Source: Hyphomicrobiaceae bacterium
Lineage (GTDB): Bacteria; Pseudomonadota; Alphaproteobacteria; Rhizobiales; Hyphomicrobiaceae
Direction: 5' to 3'
Assembly: GCA_021775735.1 (NCBI GenBank)
Contig: JAJFHG010000014.1
Span: 1 to 50,837 of the forward strand
Length of the DNA stretch: 50,837 nt
The notes under the pieces were generated by a model. That model saw only the letters and a list, made by a program, of their open reading frames with translations. It was not told the DNA's origin and did not search any database. Positions 32,320 to 43,074 of this stretch are shown piece by piece (within the stretch, counting starts at the first letter, position 1; every line of letters begins with the position of its first letter). Position numbers and translations under genes: made by a program.

Positions 32320-34101
32320 GTGACTGCCGCCCCACTATTGCCCAAAAATGCGCCGTTTACCGCTGAAGACATTCAAACCCTGAATGGTTTGGTGCAACGG
32401 ACAACGCCGCTTCAACGCAGTTGGCTGTCTGGCTTTTTGGCTGGCCTTGACGCTTCTGGCCAGGGCGCCGGTGCAGCGCCCGCAACCGCTAAAGGCCCCA
32501 AAACACCGCTCACCATTTTGTATGCAACAGAGTCAGGCAACACAGAAACGCTCGCCCTAAGAGCCAAGAAACTTGCCTCTAAGCAGAACTTTGACGCTCG
32601 CGTTTACGATATGGCGGATGCAGATCTTGCACTGCTGTCGAAGGCAAAAAACATTCTCGCGTTTGTTGCAACGTACGGCGAGGGGGATCCACCTGAGCGC
32701 GCGGCCGATTTTTACAATGCAGTTATGGGCAACGACGCCCCACGCTTGGAAGGCGTGAAGTTTGCCGTGTTAGCGCTGGGCGATACGGCTTATGTAAACT
32801 TCTGCCAAACCGGTCGTGAATTTGATGAGCGCTTTGAGGCACTGGGTGCGGACCGTGTTGCAGACCGTGTTGACCTCGACCTTGATTTTAAGAAACAAGC
32901 TGCAAGTTGGACGGAAAAAACAATATCTGTTCTGGCGCCAGCTGATGCAGGCACGCCAGACACGGTGGTTCACGTCGATTTTTCCGGCGCTTTTGGTGTA
33001 GATGAAGACGGTGAACCGGTTTATGACGAGGATCGCCCGCTCGAAGCGGAAATCTCAGAGCTCATTAATCTCAATGGGTCAGGGTCAAGTCAGGAGACAT
33101 GGCATGTCGAACTGGCGTTTGATGATCCGCAGTTTGTTTATAAGCCCGGCGATGCCATTGGTGTGCTGCCAAGCAATGATCAGGCTGTTGCAGAGCAACT
33201 TCTCGAAAGTGTCGGGCTTGCTGGGGATGATGCACTTCGTGATGAGCTGATTTCCAAGCATGACATCACAACGCTCAGTCGTCCCGTCCTGTTGAAGTAT
33301 GGTGACATGATTGCCAGCCCCAAAGTTGTGGCGCTGGCGGAGCCTGAAGCTCTTGCAAAATACACAGATGACCGCCAACTCATCGACCTTTTTAAAGACC
33401 ACCCCGCAACACTCGACAAAGACCAATTGTTGAGCCTGCTGCGACCGCTGCCAGGTCGGCTTTACTCAGTGGCCTCAAGCTTGAAGGCGCACGACGGTGA
33501 AGCGCACTTATTGGTAGGTGCTGTGCGTTGGGATGCTCATGGTCGAAGGCATGGCGGTGTCGCGTCAACGTTTTTTGCCGACCGTCGTAAAGTTGGCGAT
33601 ACGGCAAAGATTTATGTCAAGCCCAATCGCCACTTCGACGTGCCGGATGATCCTAGCCATCCAATGATTATGATTGGTGCTGGTACCGGTGTAGCGCCCT
33701 ACCGTGGTTTCGTTGAAGAACGCATGGAAACAGGTGCAACAGGAAAAAACTGGCTGATTTTTGGTGAGCGCAACTACACACATGATTTTCTCTACCAGCT
33801 TGAATGGCAGGACTATATCGAGGACGGCATCCTGAACCGGATCGATGTTGCGTTCTCACGCGATCAACCTGAAAAAATTTATGTTCAAGATCGTCTTTGG
33901 CAGGCCAAGGATGATGTGCGCAAATGGATTGATGAGGGCGCACACATTTATGTCTGCGGCGATGAAAAACACATGGCCAAAGATGTCGACCAGACCTTGG
34001 TTCGTATTTTAGCGGAAGATGCTGGTGGCGATGAAGACAAGGCCCGCGTTCAACTGAAAGAGTTGAGTAAAGCTGGCCGCTATCAACGTGACGTTTATTA
34101 G
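32320..34101 (+). CDS. cysJ: Sulfite reductase (NADPH) flavoprotein alpha subunit
   Basis: A 593-aa diflavin reductase: a flavodoxin domain (LYATESGNTETLALRAKKLA at about residues 68-88, then FVATYGEGDPPE), an FAD-binding domain (GRLYSVASSLKAHDGE), and an NADPH domain (MIMIGAGTGVAPYRGFVEE and the ending KAGRYQRDVY). It passes electrons from NADPH to CysI. GTG 32320 stands six nt behind GAGGAG, which decides the start. An Ala/Gly/Pro linker separates a short N-terminal helix region from the flavodoxin domain. Confidence 0.93.
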   Translation: MTAAPLLPKNAPFTAEDIQTLNGLVQRTTPLQRSWLSGFLAGLDASGQGAGAAPATAKGPKTPLTILYATESGNTETLALRAKKLASKQNFDARVYDMADADLALLSKAKNILAFVATYGEGDPPERAADFYNAVMGNDAPRLEGVKFAVLALGDTAYVNFCQTGREFDERFEALGADRVADRVDLDLDFKKQAASWTEKTISVLAPADAGTPDTVVHVDFSGAFGVDEDGEPVYDEDRPLEAEISELINLNGSGSSQETWHVELAFDDPQFVYKPGDAIGVLPSNDQAVAEQLLESVGLAGDDALRDELISKHDITTLSRPVLLKYGDMIASPKVVALAEPEALAKYTDDRQLIDLFKDHPATLDKDQLLSLLRPLPGRLYSVASSLKAHDGEAHLLVGAVRWDAHGRRHGGVASTFFADRRKVGDTAKIYVKPNRHFDVPDDPSHPMIMIGAGTGVAPYRGFVEERMETGATGKNWLIFGERNYTHDFLYQLEWQDYIEDGILNRIDVAFSRDQPEKIYVQDRLWQAKDDVRKWIDEGAHIYVCGDEKHMAKDVDQTLVRILAEDAGGDEDKARVQLKELSKAGRYQRDVY

Positions 34102-34173
34102 ATCGTTGAAGAAGACACATATACACACAGTGTAACGCGGTGCTGGAGTAGCACCCACTAAAGGCAAATTAGA

Positions 34174-35892
34174 ATGGCAGACAAACGCTCGCCCAACGAA
34201 CGCATCAAAGAAAAAAGTCGTTATCTACGCGGCACGATTGGGGAAGGTTTAACCCAGGTTGAAACGGGCGCAATTGCTGATGATGATACGCAGCTTTTGA
34301 AATTTCACGGCTCTTACATGCAAGATGACCGCGATATCAGGCCGGAACGTGCCAAGAAGAAACTTGAAAAAGCGTTTTCGTTTATGATCCGGCTAAGATT
34401 GCCAGGTGGTGTGGTCTCATCGCAGCAATGGTTGAAGCTTGACGATATTGCAGAGCATCAAGCAAACGGCACTCTGCGCATTACGACACGTGCCACATTC
34501 CAATATCATGGGATTATCAAGTCCAACTTGAAGCGCGCGATGCAGGCCATCAATGATGCCTGCCTGGATACGATTGCAGCGTGTGGTGACGTTAATCGCA
34601 ACATTATGTCGTCAGCTAATCCGTTTTTGTCTCCGGTGCATGCAGAGGTTGCTGACTTATCGCGCGTGATCTCTGAACATTTGCTGCCCAAAACATCAGC
34701 CTATCATGAGATTTGGCTCGATGGCGAAAAGGTCGTTGATGAAGGTGGGAAGGCAAAAAAAGACAGCGAACCGCTCTACGGCGAACACTACCTGCCGCGC
34801 AAATTTAAGATTGTTCTGGTGGTGCCACCCGATAATGACGCTGATATTTTTGCCCATTGCGTGGGGTACATCGCGATTGTCGAAAAAGGTAAGATCGTTG
34901 GCTATAACGTAACTGTGGGTGGAGGCATGGGAATGACCCACGGTGATGAAGATACTTTCCCACGTACTGCCGACCTGCTCGGTTTTTGTAACCCAGATCA
35001 AGCTGTCGCAGTGGCAGAGAATATTATGACCACGCAGCGTGATTGGGGTAATCGCGAGGACCGTAAGCGCGCGCGTTTGAAATATACTATTGAAGATCGC
35101 GGTCTTAATGCCTTCCGGAAAGAAGTTGAAAAACGTTTAGGCGCAAAGTTCGGCAAGCCCAAGCCGTTCAAGCTCACCCATAACGGAGATACGATGGGTT
35201 GGCGACAGGGCACAGATAAGAAGTGGCACCTAACGCTGTTTGTTGAAAATGGTCGGATCAAAGATGTGTCTGGTTGGAGCTTGCGGTCGGCGCTTCGCGA
35301 AATTGCTGAGCTTGGCGTCGCCGACTTTGTGCTGACGGGCAACCAAAACCTTGTGATTGCCAATATTCCTGCCAAATCCAAAAACAAAATAGAAAAGATT
35401 TTGAAGTCACACGGTGTGGCACTGGGGGCCACCTCGGCGATGCGCGCGAACTCAATGGCGTGTGTTGCGCTGCCGACATGCGGTTTGGCGCTGGCAGAAA
35501 GCGAACGTGCGTTGCCAGGTCTTATAACCAAACTTGAAGAGACGTTAGAAGCAGAAGGCTTGCGCGACGATGCGATTGTCGTGCGCATGACCGGGTGCCC
35601 CAACGGCTGCGCGCGCCCTTACCTCGCTGAGATTGGCTTTGTGGGTCGCAACCCGGGTCTCTACAACCTCTATCTTGGTGCGGCATTTGAAGGGTCACGT
35701 CTTTCTAAGCTCTATGCGCAAGACGTAAGTGAAGACCAGGCCCTGGATCTGTTGAAGCCTTTGATCACGCAGTACGCCAAAGAGCGAAACGAGGGTGAGC
35801 GTTTTGGAGATTTTGTCATCCGCGCACGTGTTGTTGCGGCGACCGAAGTCAGCAACCAGTTCCACAAAGATGTAAAACGCGTGAATGACTAG
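34174..35892 (+). CDS. cysI: Sulfite reductase hemoprotein beta subunit
   Basis: A 572-aa enzyme that reduces sulfite to sulfide on siroheme coupled to a 4Fe-4S cluster. The cluster cysteines lie in CVALPTC (residues 430 and 436) and CPNGC (475 and 479). It also carries the RITTRATFQYHGI anion-site segment and AACGDVNRNIM. Length and domain order are normal. It is 72 nt behind cysJ and forms the unit cobA-cysJ-cysI. Confidence 0.95.
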   Translation: MADKRSPNERIKEKSRYLRGTIGEGLTQVETGAIADDDTQLLKFHGSYMQDDRDIRPERAKKKLEKAFSFMIRLRLPGGVVSSQQWLKLDDIAEHQANGTLRITTRATFQYHGIIKSNLKRAMQAINDACLDTIAACGDVNRNIMSSANPFLSPVHAEVADLSRVISEHLLPKTSAYHEIWLDGEKVVDEGGKAKKDSEPLYGEHYLPRKFKIVLVVPPDNDADIFAHCVGYIAIVEKGKIVGYNVTVGGGMGMTHGDEDTFPRTADLLGFCNPDQAVAVAENIMTTQRDWGNREDRKRARLKYTIEDRGLNAFRKEVEKRLGAKFGKPKPFKLTHNGDTMGWRQGTDKKWHLTLFVENGRIKDVSGWSLRSALREIAELGVADFVLTGNQNLVIANIPAKSKNKIEKILKSHGVALGATSAMRANSMACVALPTCGLALAESERALPGLITKLEETLEAEGLRDDAIVVRMTGCPNGCARPYLAEIGFVGRNPGLYNLYLGAAFEGSRLSKLYAQDVSEDQALDLLKPLITQYAKERNEGERFGDFVIRARVVAATEVSNQFHKDVKRVND

Positions 35893-36012
35893 ATCAAACC
35901 GCCTTGAAGTTAGTCGGTGTTAAGGTGGATAATTTGTTCGCGTTAAAAGTCGTAGAGCGACTGATCGACGTTTTCTCAAACGACGGTTGCTCTCGTTTTT
36001 AGAGCGCGCACA

Positions 36013-36588
36013 ATGGCAGATATCCCGTCGGTAAATTCAAGTGATCCAAGTTGGCCCTCACAGGTCAGAGCATTTTGGTTTGAAACGTTGGGACCAGAGG
36101 TCTGGTTCATCAAAGACGTGGTGCTTGACCAGAAAATCACTGCAATCTACCAACCGCTGTTTGAAAGCCTGATCGCCGCCAGCGATCAATTGCGCGCAAC
36201 AACCGCCGCAGACACGCTTGCGTTGATTATTGTGCTTGACCAATTTCCACGCAATATGTTTCGCGATACGCCGCGTGCGTTTGCAAGCGATGATGTTGCG
36301 TTGCGTTTGGCTGAAGAAGCGATTGCTAAACGGCTTGATAATGAACTTTCCGCACGCGAGTGCCAATTCCTTTATATGCCCTTCCAGCATAGCGAAGATG
36401 CAGATGTCCAGGCGCGTTCAATTGCACTTTATGAGGCGCTTGGTCTTGATGGGGCGTTGGATTTTGCGCGCCGCCATAAGCAGGTGATTGACCGGTTTGG
36501 TCGGTTTCCGCACCGCAATCGTGTGCTTGGGCGCACTTCGACTGAGGCTGAGGTCGCATACCTCGACCAACCGGGCAGCGGGTTTTAG
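36013..36588 (+). CDS. DUF924 family protein
   Basis: A 191-aa helical protein of a widespread family with TPR-like structure. Marks: QVRAFWFETLGPEVWF at the N-terminus, LALIIVLDQFPRNMFRDTPRAFASD, FLYMPFQHSEDADVQ, and RFGRFPHRNRVLGR. Function unknown. It lies 120 nt behind cysI with a possible hairpin in between, so a separate promoter is likely. Ribosome site is weak. Confidence 0.88.
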   Translation: MADIPSVNSSDPSWPSQVRAFWFETLGPEVWFIKDVVLDQKITAIYQPLFESLIAASDQLRATTAADTLALIIVLDQFPRNMFRDTPRAFASDDVALRLAEEAIAKRLDNELSARECQFLYMPFQHSEDADVQARSIALYEALGLDGALDFARRHKQVIDRFGRFPHRNRVLGRTSTEAEVAYLDQPGSGF

Positions 36589-36619
36589 TCTGCGCAAACG
36601 TCAGATGAGGCGTGCCGCG

Positions 36620-37420
36620 TTAATGCAGATAATTTTGCTGATAGAGCAAATAGGCAGCGTAGCTCAGCACGATTGCCAGCAGAACGCGCAGCAACCAATC
36701 CGGTAAAAATCCGGTGACGCGCGATCCAAGTGCAATGCCTGGAACGGATCCGATGAGAAGGCCAAGCAATACATTGACATCAATGTTGCCGAGACCGGCA
36801 TGGCCGAGACCCGCCATCATTGTTAGTGGGACGGCGTGAACAATGTCGGTGCCGACAACACGGCGTGCGAGCAACAACGGATAAAGCCCGGCAAGGACTG
36901 CAACACCAATGGCGCCTGCACCAACGGACGTCAGAGCAACGAGGCTACCGAGAATGGCGCCATAACACATGGTTGGCAGTTTGCGGACATCAACAGGATC
37001 AGCCGTATGCGGTGTGCGGTCTTTAAAGATCACATGCAATACGATTGCGATTGCTGACACAATGAGGGCTACCGCCAGGACCTGACGAATATAGTCGGCC
37101 AACACATCGGTATTGGGTTCGGCAAGATAGAGCCAGCCGAGCACAACACCGGCTCCAGGCAAACTGCCCATCGCCAACCACTTAAGAATACCCCATTCCA
37201 CATTGCCAAGTTTTTGGTGGCGCCAAGCGGCACTTGCTTTTGTAATGGCGGCAAACAGAAGGTCTGTGCCAACTGCAACGGTGGGGTGAACGCCAACGCC
37301 TGAGATTAACAACGGCGTTGTCAGCGAGCCAGCGCCAACACCGGTGACACCAATCAAAAAGCCAACGATAAATCCACCGCCGATCAATACAATGAGTGGG
37401 TTGCTTAATAGGACTTCCAT
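36620..37420 (-). CDS. TauE/SafE-type anion permease
   Basis: A 266-aa inner-membrane protein with about eight membrane segments and the GVTGVGAGSLTTPLLI repeat typical of TauE/SafE exporters of sulfite and related anions. It lies 168 nt after cysN on the same strand and could move sulfate, sulfite or sulfoacetate. Direction and substrate are inferred from the neighbours only. Confidence 0.82.
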   Translation of the reverse strand: MEVLLSNPLIVLIGGGFIVGFLIGVTGVGAGSLTTPLLISGVGVHPTVAVGTDLLFAAITKASAAWRHQKLGNVEWGILKWLAMGSLPGAGVVLGWLYLAEPNTDVLADYIRQVLAVALIVSAIAIVLHVIFKDRTPHTADPVDVRKLPTMCYGAILGSLVALTSVGAGAIGVAVLAGLYPLLLARRVVGTDIVHAVPLTMMAGLGHAGLGNIDVNVLLGLLIGSVPGIALGSRVTGFLPDWLLRVLLAIVLSYAAYLLYQQNYLH

Positions 37421-37588
37421 TCGGTCGGCGTCTCTTCTTCAATATCAAGGATCATCTCAATAAATGTGAGATCTCAGTCGGTTTTTGTTCTCAGTACAGT
37501 TGCTCTCGGCTTGATGAAATCAGCAAACAAACAGCCGAACAGCAAAGCCTAAACAGGGTTTTACAATTTCGCCAGACTTGACGAGGGT

Positions 37589-39106
37589 CTAAATTTGGTA
37601 ATCAGGGGGGCTTTCGACCTCGACTTTGACGCCTGCTGCCCGCAAAATCAGCGCAACTTCGTTGGCGCGGCGGCTAAATTCGGCTTCGCTGCCACCTGCG
37701 GCCATAATATCCGCGCACAGGCCCCGTTCCAGCATGGCGCGGGACAAGGTGAAGGTGTCACTGGCTTGTTCGGTCGCAAGGTTTGACGCTTCCGTCACAA
37801 CACCAGCAGCAACAGAGGCTCCAGTGATGGCATCGACCAGCATGAAGCTACCGGTTTCTTGCGCACCGGAAAACGTATCGATCGCGGTTGGTCGGCCAAG
37901 GGCAATTTCACATAATGCGATATCGTTGACGTTGCACGTGTTGGCGGGTTTGCCCTCCAAAGTTTCGAGATCAAGCAGTGCACGAATTTCCATGTTGGAA
38001 ATCGGCACGAGGTCAGTTGCTGTGCGTAACAAGTAGCTGCCATTAGCTTCAAAAGAAGTTTCGTTGAGCCAGACAATCTTGGCATTGAGTGAGCGGGCGA
38101 CAGTTGGCAACCCATCATTGTGAGCGAGCACCGCGCCGCGCGCAATATCAAGGTCTTTGTCAAGTTGGATGGCAACGGCATGGCCTTGATGTGCTTCGTC
38201 CCGGTCGCCGTCCATCGTCGCAATGCGCTGCACGCGTGCACTTTTCTTGCTGACGGGGTCGACTACAGTTTCGCCGACGCGCACTGAGCCATTTGAAATT
38301 GTGCCAGCCAAGCCGCGAAAATCACGACCATCAAACAGAACAGTTTGCACCGGCATGCGGAATGGACCGGTTGGCGCTGTACCGCGGCTTGGCAATTCTT
38401 CTAAGTGTTCGAGAAGGAGCGGGCCTTTGTACCAATCCATGGTTGTTGAGCGCCGAGCAACATTATCACCTGTGACCGCCGACACAGGAATTGTCAGCGC
38501 TTCCCAGAACCCAAAGCTTTTGCAAAGCGCCTTGAAGTCTTTTTCAATCTTGCGGAATTTTTGTTCCGACCAATCCGCAAGATCCATCTTGTTGACGGCC
38601 AAGATCACGCGTTTTACGCCGATCAGATCAAGGATAGCGGCATGGCGACGGGTTTGACGTTTGATGCCATGGCGGGCATCGATCAGCATGATGGCCAGAT
38701 CAGCGTGGCTGGCACCAGACGCCATGTTGCGCGTGTATTGCTCATGGCCTGGGCTGTCGATGATCACAAAGCGGCGTGTTTTGGTATCCACGTAACGCCA
38801 CGCAATGTCGATTGTGATGCCTTGTTCGCGCTCGGCGACAAGGCCATCGACCAATAACGAGAAATCAGGGTGTTCCGTGCCGCCAGCTGTGCGGCCGGAC
38901 TTTTCAATGGTTTCGCGTTGATCGTCGTAAAGGTCTGTCGCGTCCCACAACAAGCGCCCAATCAACGTTGATTTTCCATCATCAACTGAGCCACACGTTA
39001 AAATGCGCAACATGCCGTTGAGATCGGGCCCGAGTACGTCGTTGACATTTGTTTGTTCGGCGTCATCAGAGAGGGCCCCGACATCAATGGATTTCAGTGC
39101 CGTCAT
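37589..39106 (-). CDS. cysN: Sulfate adenylyltransferase, GTPase subunit
   Basis: A 505-aa GTPase that drives ATP sulfurylase. G-box motifs: GSVDDGKST (G1), DSPGHEQYTRNM (G3), and NKMD (G4), followed by EF-Tu-like beta-barrels. The length shows that no APS kinase (CysC) is fused at the C-terminus. Its ATG shares one base with the cysD stop, so translation is coupled. Confidence 0.95.
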   Translation of the reverse strand: MTALKSIDVGALSDDAEQTNVNDVLGPDLNGMLRILTCGSVDDGKSTLIGRLLWDATDLYDDQRETIEKSGRTAGGTEHPDFSLLVDGLVAEREQGITIDIAWRYVDTKTRRFVIIDSPGHEQYTRNMASGASHADLAIMLIDARHGIKRQTRRHAAILDLIGVKRVILAVNKMDLADWSEQKFRKIEKDFKALCKSFGFWEALTIPVSAVTGDNVARRSTTMDWYKGPLLLEHLEELPSRGTAPTGPFRMPVQTVLFDGRDFRGLAGTISNGSVRVGETVVDPVSKKSARVQRIATMDGDRDEAHQGHAVAIQLDKDLDIARGAVLAHNDGLPTVARSLNAKIVWLNETSFEANGSYLLRTATDLVPISNMEIRALLDLETLEGKPANTCNVNDIALCEIALGRPTAIDTFSGAQETGSFMLVDAITGASVAAGVVTEASNLATEQASDTFTLSRAMLERGLCADIMAAGGSEAEFSRRANEVALILRAAGVKVEVESPPDYQI

Positions 39107-40011
39107 TAGAAATAACCTTCTTGTTTTTTCTTTTCCATCGCGCCTTCTTGATCGTGATCGATAAGGCGGCCTTGGCGTTCTGATGTGGTCGCACCAAGCG
39201 TTTCTGCAACAACCGTTTCCATATCGGTTGCTGTTGATTCAACTGCAGCTGTGAGTGGCCAACAACCAAGCGTGCGGAACCTTACAGAACGCATGACAGG
39301 TTTTTCACCCTTTTTCAGCGGCATACGATCATCATCCAGCACCAGCAACTGGCCACCGCGCTCGACGGTTGGACGTTCTGCTGCTAGATAAAGTGGAACG
39401 ACCTCTAGTTTCTCGCGCAGGATGTAGCGCCAAATGTCGCGTTCCGTCCAATTAGAAAGTGGAAACACGCGTACGGTTTCACCATGGCCAAGACGGCCGT
39501 TGAGGAGGCGCCACATTTCGGGGCGTTGTTTGCGCGGATCCCATCGGTGACCCTCAGAACGGAATGAAAAGACGCGCTCCTTCGCGCGGCTTGCTTCTTC
39601 ATCGCGACGCGCTCCGCCAAAAGCGCCATCATATTGGCCTTCATCAAGGGCGGCTTTGAGGGCGGTTGTCTTCATCACGTCGGTATAAACGCTGGGCGAA
39701 TAGTCAATCGGGTTGATGCCTTTTTCCATGCCCGCATGGTTGGTGTGCACAATCAGATCAAGGTCAAATTCGCGTGCTGTCTTGTCGCGAAATGCAATCA
39801 TGTCGCGAAATTTCCACTTAGTATCGATGTGCAGCACAGGAAATGGCAGTTTCGTTGGCCAAAATGCCTTGCGCGCTAGGTGCAACAAGACAGTTGAGTC
39901 TTTGCCAATGGAATAAAGGAGGACAGGTTTGCGAAATTGCGCCGCTGCCTCGCGGAAAATGTGAATACTCTCCGCTTCCAGGAGATCAAGATGTGAGATG
40001 CCGGCGCTCAT
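39106..40011 (-). CDS. cysD: Sulfate adenylyltransferase, catalytic subunit
   Basis: A 301-aa enzyme that makes APS from ATP and sulfate. It belongs to the PP-loop family: [22 protein letters not shown] (PP-loop), [20 protein letters not shown], and [15 protein letters not shown]. Its start overlaps cysH by 4 nt (ATGA). Middle gene of cysHDN. Confidence 0.96.
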   Translation of the reverse strand: MSAGISHLDLLEAESIHIFREAAAQFRKPVLLYSIGKDSTVLLHLARKAFWPTKLPFPVLHIDTKWKFRDMIAFRDKTAREFDLDLIVHTNHAGMEKGINPIDYSPSVYTDVMKTTALKAALDEGQYDGAFGGARRDEEASRAKERVFSFRSEGHRWDPRKQRPEMWRLLNGRLGHGETVRVFPLSNWTERDIWRYILREKLEVVPLYLAAERPTVERGGQLLVLDDDRMPLKKGEKPVMRSVRFRTLGCWPLTAAVESTATDMETVVAETLGATTSERQGRLIDHDQEGAMEKKKQEGYF

Positions 40012-40778
40012 GACGATGCGTCTTCCTTTTGGCTAACAGGTTTGGGTCTATTATGAAGACCACATTCTTTTCCATCTTCGTTTTCCCACCACCAGCGACC
40101 GGCGCGAATATCTTCGCCGGGCTGAATGGCACGCGTGCACGGCTGACACCCAATGGAGGGGTAACCACGCGCATGCAGGGCATTAACAGGAACGCTCTTG
40201 GTTTTGACGACCGCTTCGACACGCTCAAGAGACCAATCTGCGAGTGGGTTGGTTTTCACCAAACCCTGCGCCTCTTCAAAAGTTGCGAAAGGCGTTTCGC
40301 CTCGGCCTTGTGATTGAGCGCGTCGCATGCCGGTGATCCAGCCATCGGCCCCTTCAAGGGCGCGGTTGAGTGGACGCACCTTGCGGACATCACAGCAGGC
40401 GATACGGTTTTCAACTGCATTGCGAAAGCCAAAAACGCCATCGCGGGCCACCAGCCCATCAACATCACCTTTGTCAGGGGATACAACTTGGATCTTCAGC
40501 CCGTACTTTAATTCACTGTCGCGGATGGTTTCCAATGTCTCTGGAAAGTGGCGCCCGGTATCAAGTGTCAAAACATCGATTTCGGCACCACTCGATGCGA
40601 TGGCATCAAGGATGACCTGGTCCTCAATACCAAGCGAGGTCGAGAATACGATCCGACCAGGGATGGCCGCCCGGATCGCTGTAATTCGCTCCTCCAGGCC
40701 TTGAAGTCCTTCAAGGGTGCTCGCCAGTGTTTTGGCCAGCTCTGCGGAGCTGGTTGATGATCGTGCGTCGGTGCTCAT
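40008..40778 (-). CDS. cysH: Assimilatory adenylylsulfate (APS) reductase, CysH type
   Basis: A 256-aa thioredoxin-dependent reductase making sulfite. [15 protein letters not shown] and [10 protein letters not shown] form the nucleotide site. ACCDVRK and GCQPCTR are the two Cys pairs that hold a 4Fe-4S cluster in APS reductases and are absent from enterobacterial PAPS reductases; ECGLH at the C-terminus is the catalytic Cys. With no cysC seen, direct APS reduction is likely. GGAGA precedes ATG 40778. First gene of cysHDN. Confidence 0.93.
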   Translation of the reverse strand: MSTDARSSTSSAELAKTLASTLEGLQGLEERITAIRAAIPGRIVFSTSLGIEDQVILDAIASSGAEIDVLTLDTGRHFPETLETIRDSELKYGLKIQVVSPDKGDVDGLVARDGVFGFRNAVENRIACCDVRKVRPLNRALEGADGWITGMRRAQSQGRGETPFATFEEAQGLVKTNPLADWSLERVEAVVKTKSVPVNALHARGYPSIGCQPCTRAIQPGEDIRAGRWWWENEDGKECGLHNRPKPVSQKEDASS

Positions 40779-41780
40779 GAAATATCTCCAAATCTGAATT
40801 TAGGGAAAAATTGTTCTTCCTTAAAGGGGCCGAGACAAATAAGTATGGAATGACATTTCCAGGGGCAGAGAAAGAAGAAAAACCATACCCTTTTGTCTGG
40901 TAGGGGAATAATTTCGTAGAGGTCTGGCTCATGGCAGCGGAATTTGCTCCACACAGGACGATGCAGGCACCCATTTTCAGGGTTTAGGGGTGGCTTTGAG
41001 GGCCCTCGGCGCCAATTTAGAACCACAGGTAGGCCTTCTGTGATCAAGGCTTTCCGTAAAATCTGCTTTTGACCAGATAGGGCTCTCGTTTGATGAAGGT
41101 TGTCGTCGATGGGCTCAAATTGAGCCGGCCAGGACAGGTGTGGCGGAGGAGCATCGCCTAGCGCATAACAAAGTGCCCGTAGCAACTTTTGCGGTCAAAG
41201 ATACAGTTTTTCGATTGAGGTCTGGACACCGCAAAAAGGGCATTCATGGCTGTCAAGAGATTGCAGTGCCGCTAAGTTGGTTAAATGGCCCGCAGTCGCA
41301 GTGGATAGAGGTTGGAAAACATACTTTTTCGTCACCTCATCGCACGTTCTAACACCATCAATAAAGTGCCTCTAAAATCATAACAAAGTGAGCGAATCGC
41401 AGCCTCCGATTTGCGCGCAATTTGTGCTCAGATCACCGTGCGGTATTGCGTCCAACTTATTCTAGAAATTGGCTGTTAAAAACTAACTGGGGATGAGCCA
41501 CCAACCTCGAAATGTGGTTACGAATCAGATTTTTATGTCTTTCAGTTGCTGTTGGTTGTTGTGGATGGCAGGTGCACCGGCGGGAGTTTCGAAGGTTGGC
41601 CAAAAAAGAATCGTGGCCCCGCACAGCGCATTTGAATATGTTCGTCCTCGAAACGCAGCACCGATTGTTTGACGAGGGAATTTCGCATTCAGTGTTTTCG
41701 CGTTCTGTTGGGGGTGCCGCGGTGGCTAGCCTCACAACACGACAAATTGAGTATCTGGTTTAAACTGTAGTGGGGTGGTT
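40779..41780. other. 1-kb region without a supported gene
   Basis: This stretch separates cysH (minus) from the cold-shock gene (plus). Open frames here (for example 40775-41185 on minus, 41512-41763 on plus) have unlikely composition and no recognised motif. It should hold the cysH promoter near 40800-40900, where AT-rich DNA and a run of pyrimidines on the minus strand lie. A decayed gene is possible but I see no clear remnant. Confidence 0.5.
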
Positions 41781-42395
41781 ATGGAGGATTCCAAGTTGCC
41801 TTTAGAAGCGTCTTTGTTGGATGTTTCTGGAGAGCTTGATAAGGAACGGCTTGAAGAGGCGGGGCTCGAGGTTGTCGAGGTCGCCGGGTCGATTAAGTGG
41901 TTCGATGTCTCCAAGGGGTATGGGTTCATCATTCCAGATAACGGTCTTCCAGACGTGCTGCTGCATGTCACATGCCTGAGGGCGGGCGGCTATCAAACGG
42001 CTTACGAAGGTGCACGTGTGCATTGTCAGGCGCTTAACCGTCCCAAAGGTATGCAGGCCTTTCGCATTATCTCTATGGATGAGAGCACGGCTATTCATCC
42101 TTCGCTTTTGCCACAACGCACACACGTTCACGTGCAACCTGAAAGCGATTGGGAACGCGCCGTTGTCAAATGGTTCAACCGGGTCCGTGGCTTTGGCTTC
42201 TTGACCCGCGGTGACGGCACACCTGATATCTTCGTGCACATGGAAACATTGCGCCGCTTTGGTTTTACTGAGCTTCGTCCAGGACAAGCCGTGCAGGTGC
42301 GCTGGGGAAACGGATCTAAGGGCTGTATGGCTGCGGAACTGCGTCCAGACGGAATGTCACCAGCACCGGGCACCGGTATTCCTTCGCCGCACTAA
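41781..42395 (+). CDS. Protein with two cold-shock domains
   Basis: A 204-aa RNA/DNA-binding protein. Two cold-shock domains follow an acidic N-terminal tail of about 35 residues: [28 protein letters not shown], then [27 protein letters not shown]. Both keep the RNP1-like KGYGFI/RGFGFL pattern and the RNP2-like VLLHV/IFVHM. The double-domain form is common in Alphaproteobacteria. ATG 41781 is chosen; a GTG at 41775 would add two residues. Confidence 0.9.
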   Translation: MEDSKLPLEASLLDVSGELDKERLEEAGLEVVEVAGSIKWFDVSKGYGFIIPDNGLPDVLLHVTCLRAGGYQTAYEGARVHCQALNRPKGMQAFRIISMDESTAIHPSLLPQRTHVHVQPESDWERAVVKWFNRVRGFGFLTRGDGTPDIFVHMETLRRFGFTELRPGQAVQVRWGNGSKGCMAAELRPDGMSPAPGTGIPSPH

Positions 42396-42478
42396 ACACG
42401 CTCTGTCACGTGTGATTTTGATGGGCTGATTGTCAAAGCCCCTTGAGATCTAGGCCAGACTGCCGTTAAGGTCCCGCC

Positions 42479-43024
42479 ATGGATACCATGGAACACAACT
42501 ATCCAAGGGTCGCCGCTCGTGCGACCCTTTTTACGATCCTGTTAGCGCTTGGTGCGCTGGTCTGGTGGCTGTTTCAGCCAGCCGCAGACCCTGAGACAGC
42601 GACGAAGGCAAAAGGCCAAGAGGCAACAGCCCAAATGCAGGGCCCGTTTGAGCCATTAACGCTGATCACCACCAAAGGTGAGCATAGCCTCAAGATTGAG
42701 CGCGCCGTGACACCAGAATCGCAGGCTCTTGGCCTGATGTATCGCACGGAGTTGGCGCCGGACAGCGGTATGCTGTTTGTGCACGACAAGCCGCGCGACG
42801 TGGCAATGTGGATGAAGAATACCTACATTCCACTCGACATGGTGTTCTTGAATGCAGATGGCACCGTGCACCGCATTGAACACAAGACCGAACCTCATTC
42901 CGAAGCCATGATTTCCTCGAACGGTCCGGTTGCAGCGGTGTTGGAAATCGCAGGCGGGGCGGCCGAGCGCTATGGCCTCAAGGCCGGTGACAAAGTGCGC
43001 CATCCCTTCTTTGCCGACGAATGA
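42479..43024 (+). CDS. DUF192 family membrane-anchored protein
   Basis: A 181-aa protein with one N-terminal membrane segment (about residues 11-32), a short Ala/Thr/Gln linker, and a C-terminal DUF192 domain: ERAVTPESQALGLMYRTELAPDSGMLFVHD, then MWMKNTYIPLDMVFLNADG. Function unknown; members are exported or membrane-anchored. It follows the cold-shock gene by 83 nt and precedes tRNA-Pro. Confidence 0.9.
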   Translation: MDTMEHNYPRVAARATLFTILLALGALVWWLFQPAADPETATKAKGQEATAQMQGPFEPLTLITTKGEHSLKIERAVTPESQALGLMYRTELAPDSGMLFVHDKPRDVAMWMKNTYIPLDMVFLNADGTVHRIEHKTEPHSEAMISSNGPVAAVLEIAGGAAERYGLKAGDKVRHPFFADE

Positions 43025-43074
43025 GGCTGCCCCCTTGACCGTGGGGCCTGAAACCGGCATGAGAAGCGTCGCGT

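Noticed and set aside
40775-41185. Open frame of 136 codons on the minus strand upstream of cysH
   Set aside because: Composition is rich in Pro, Phe, Trp and Cys runs, there is no ribosome site or motif, and it overlaps the likely cysH promoter.
41512-41763. Open frame of 83 codons before the cold-shock gene
   Set aside because: No recognised motif, unlikely composition and no good ribosome site.
40779-41780. A SAM- or cobalamin-type riboswitch upstream of cysH
   Set aside because: I could not find the conserved core elements of either class on the relevant strand.
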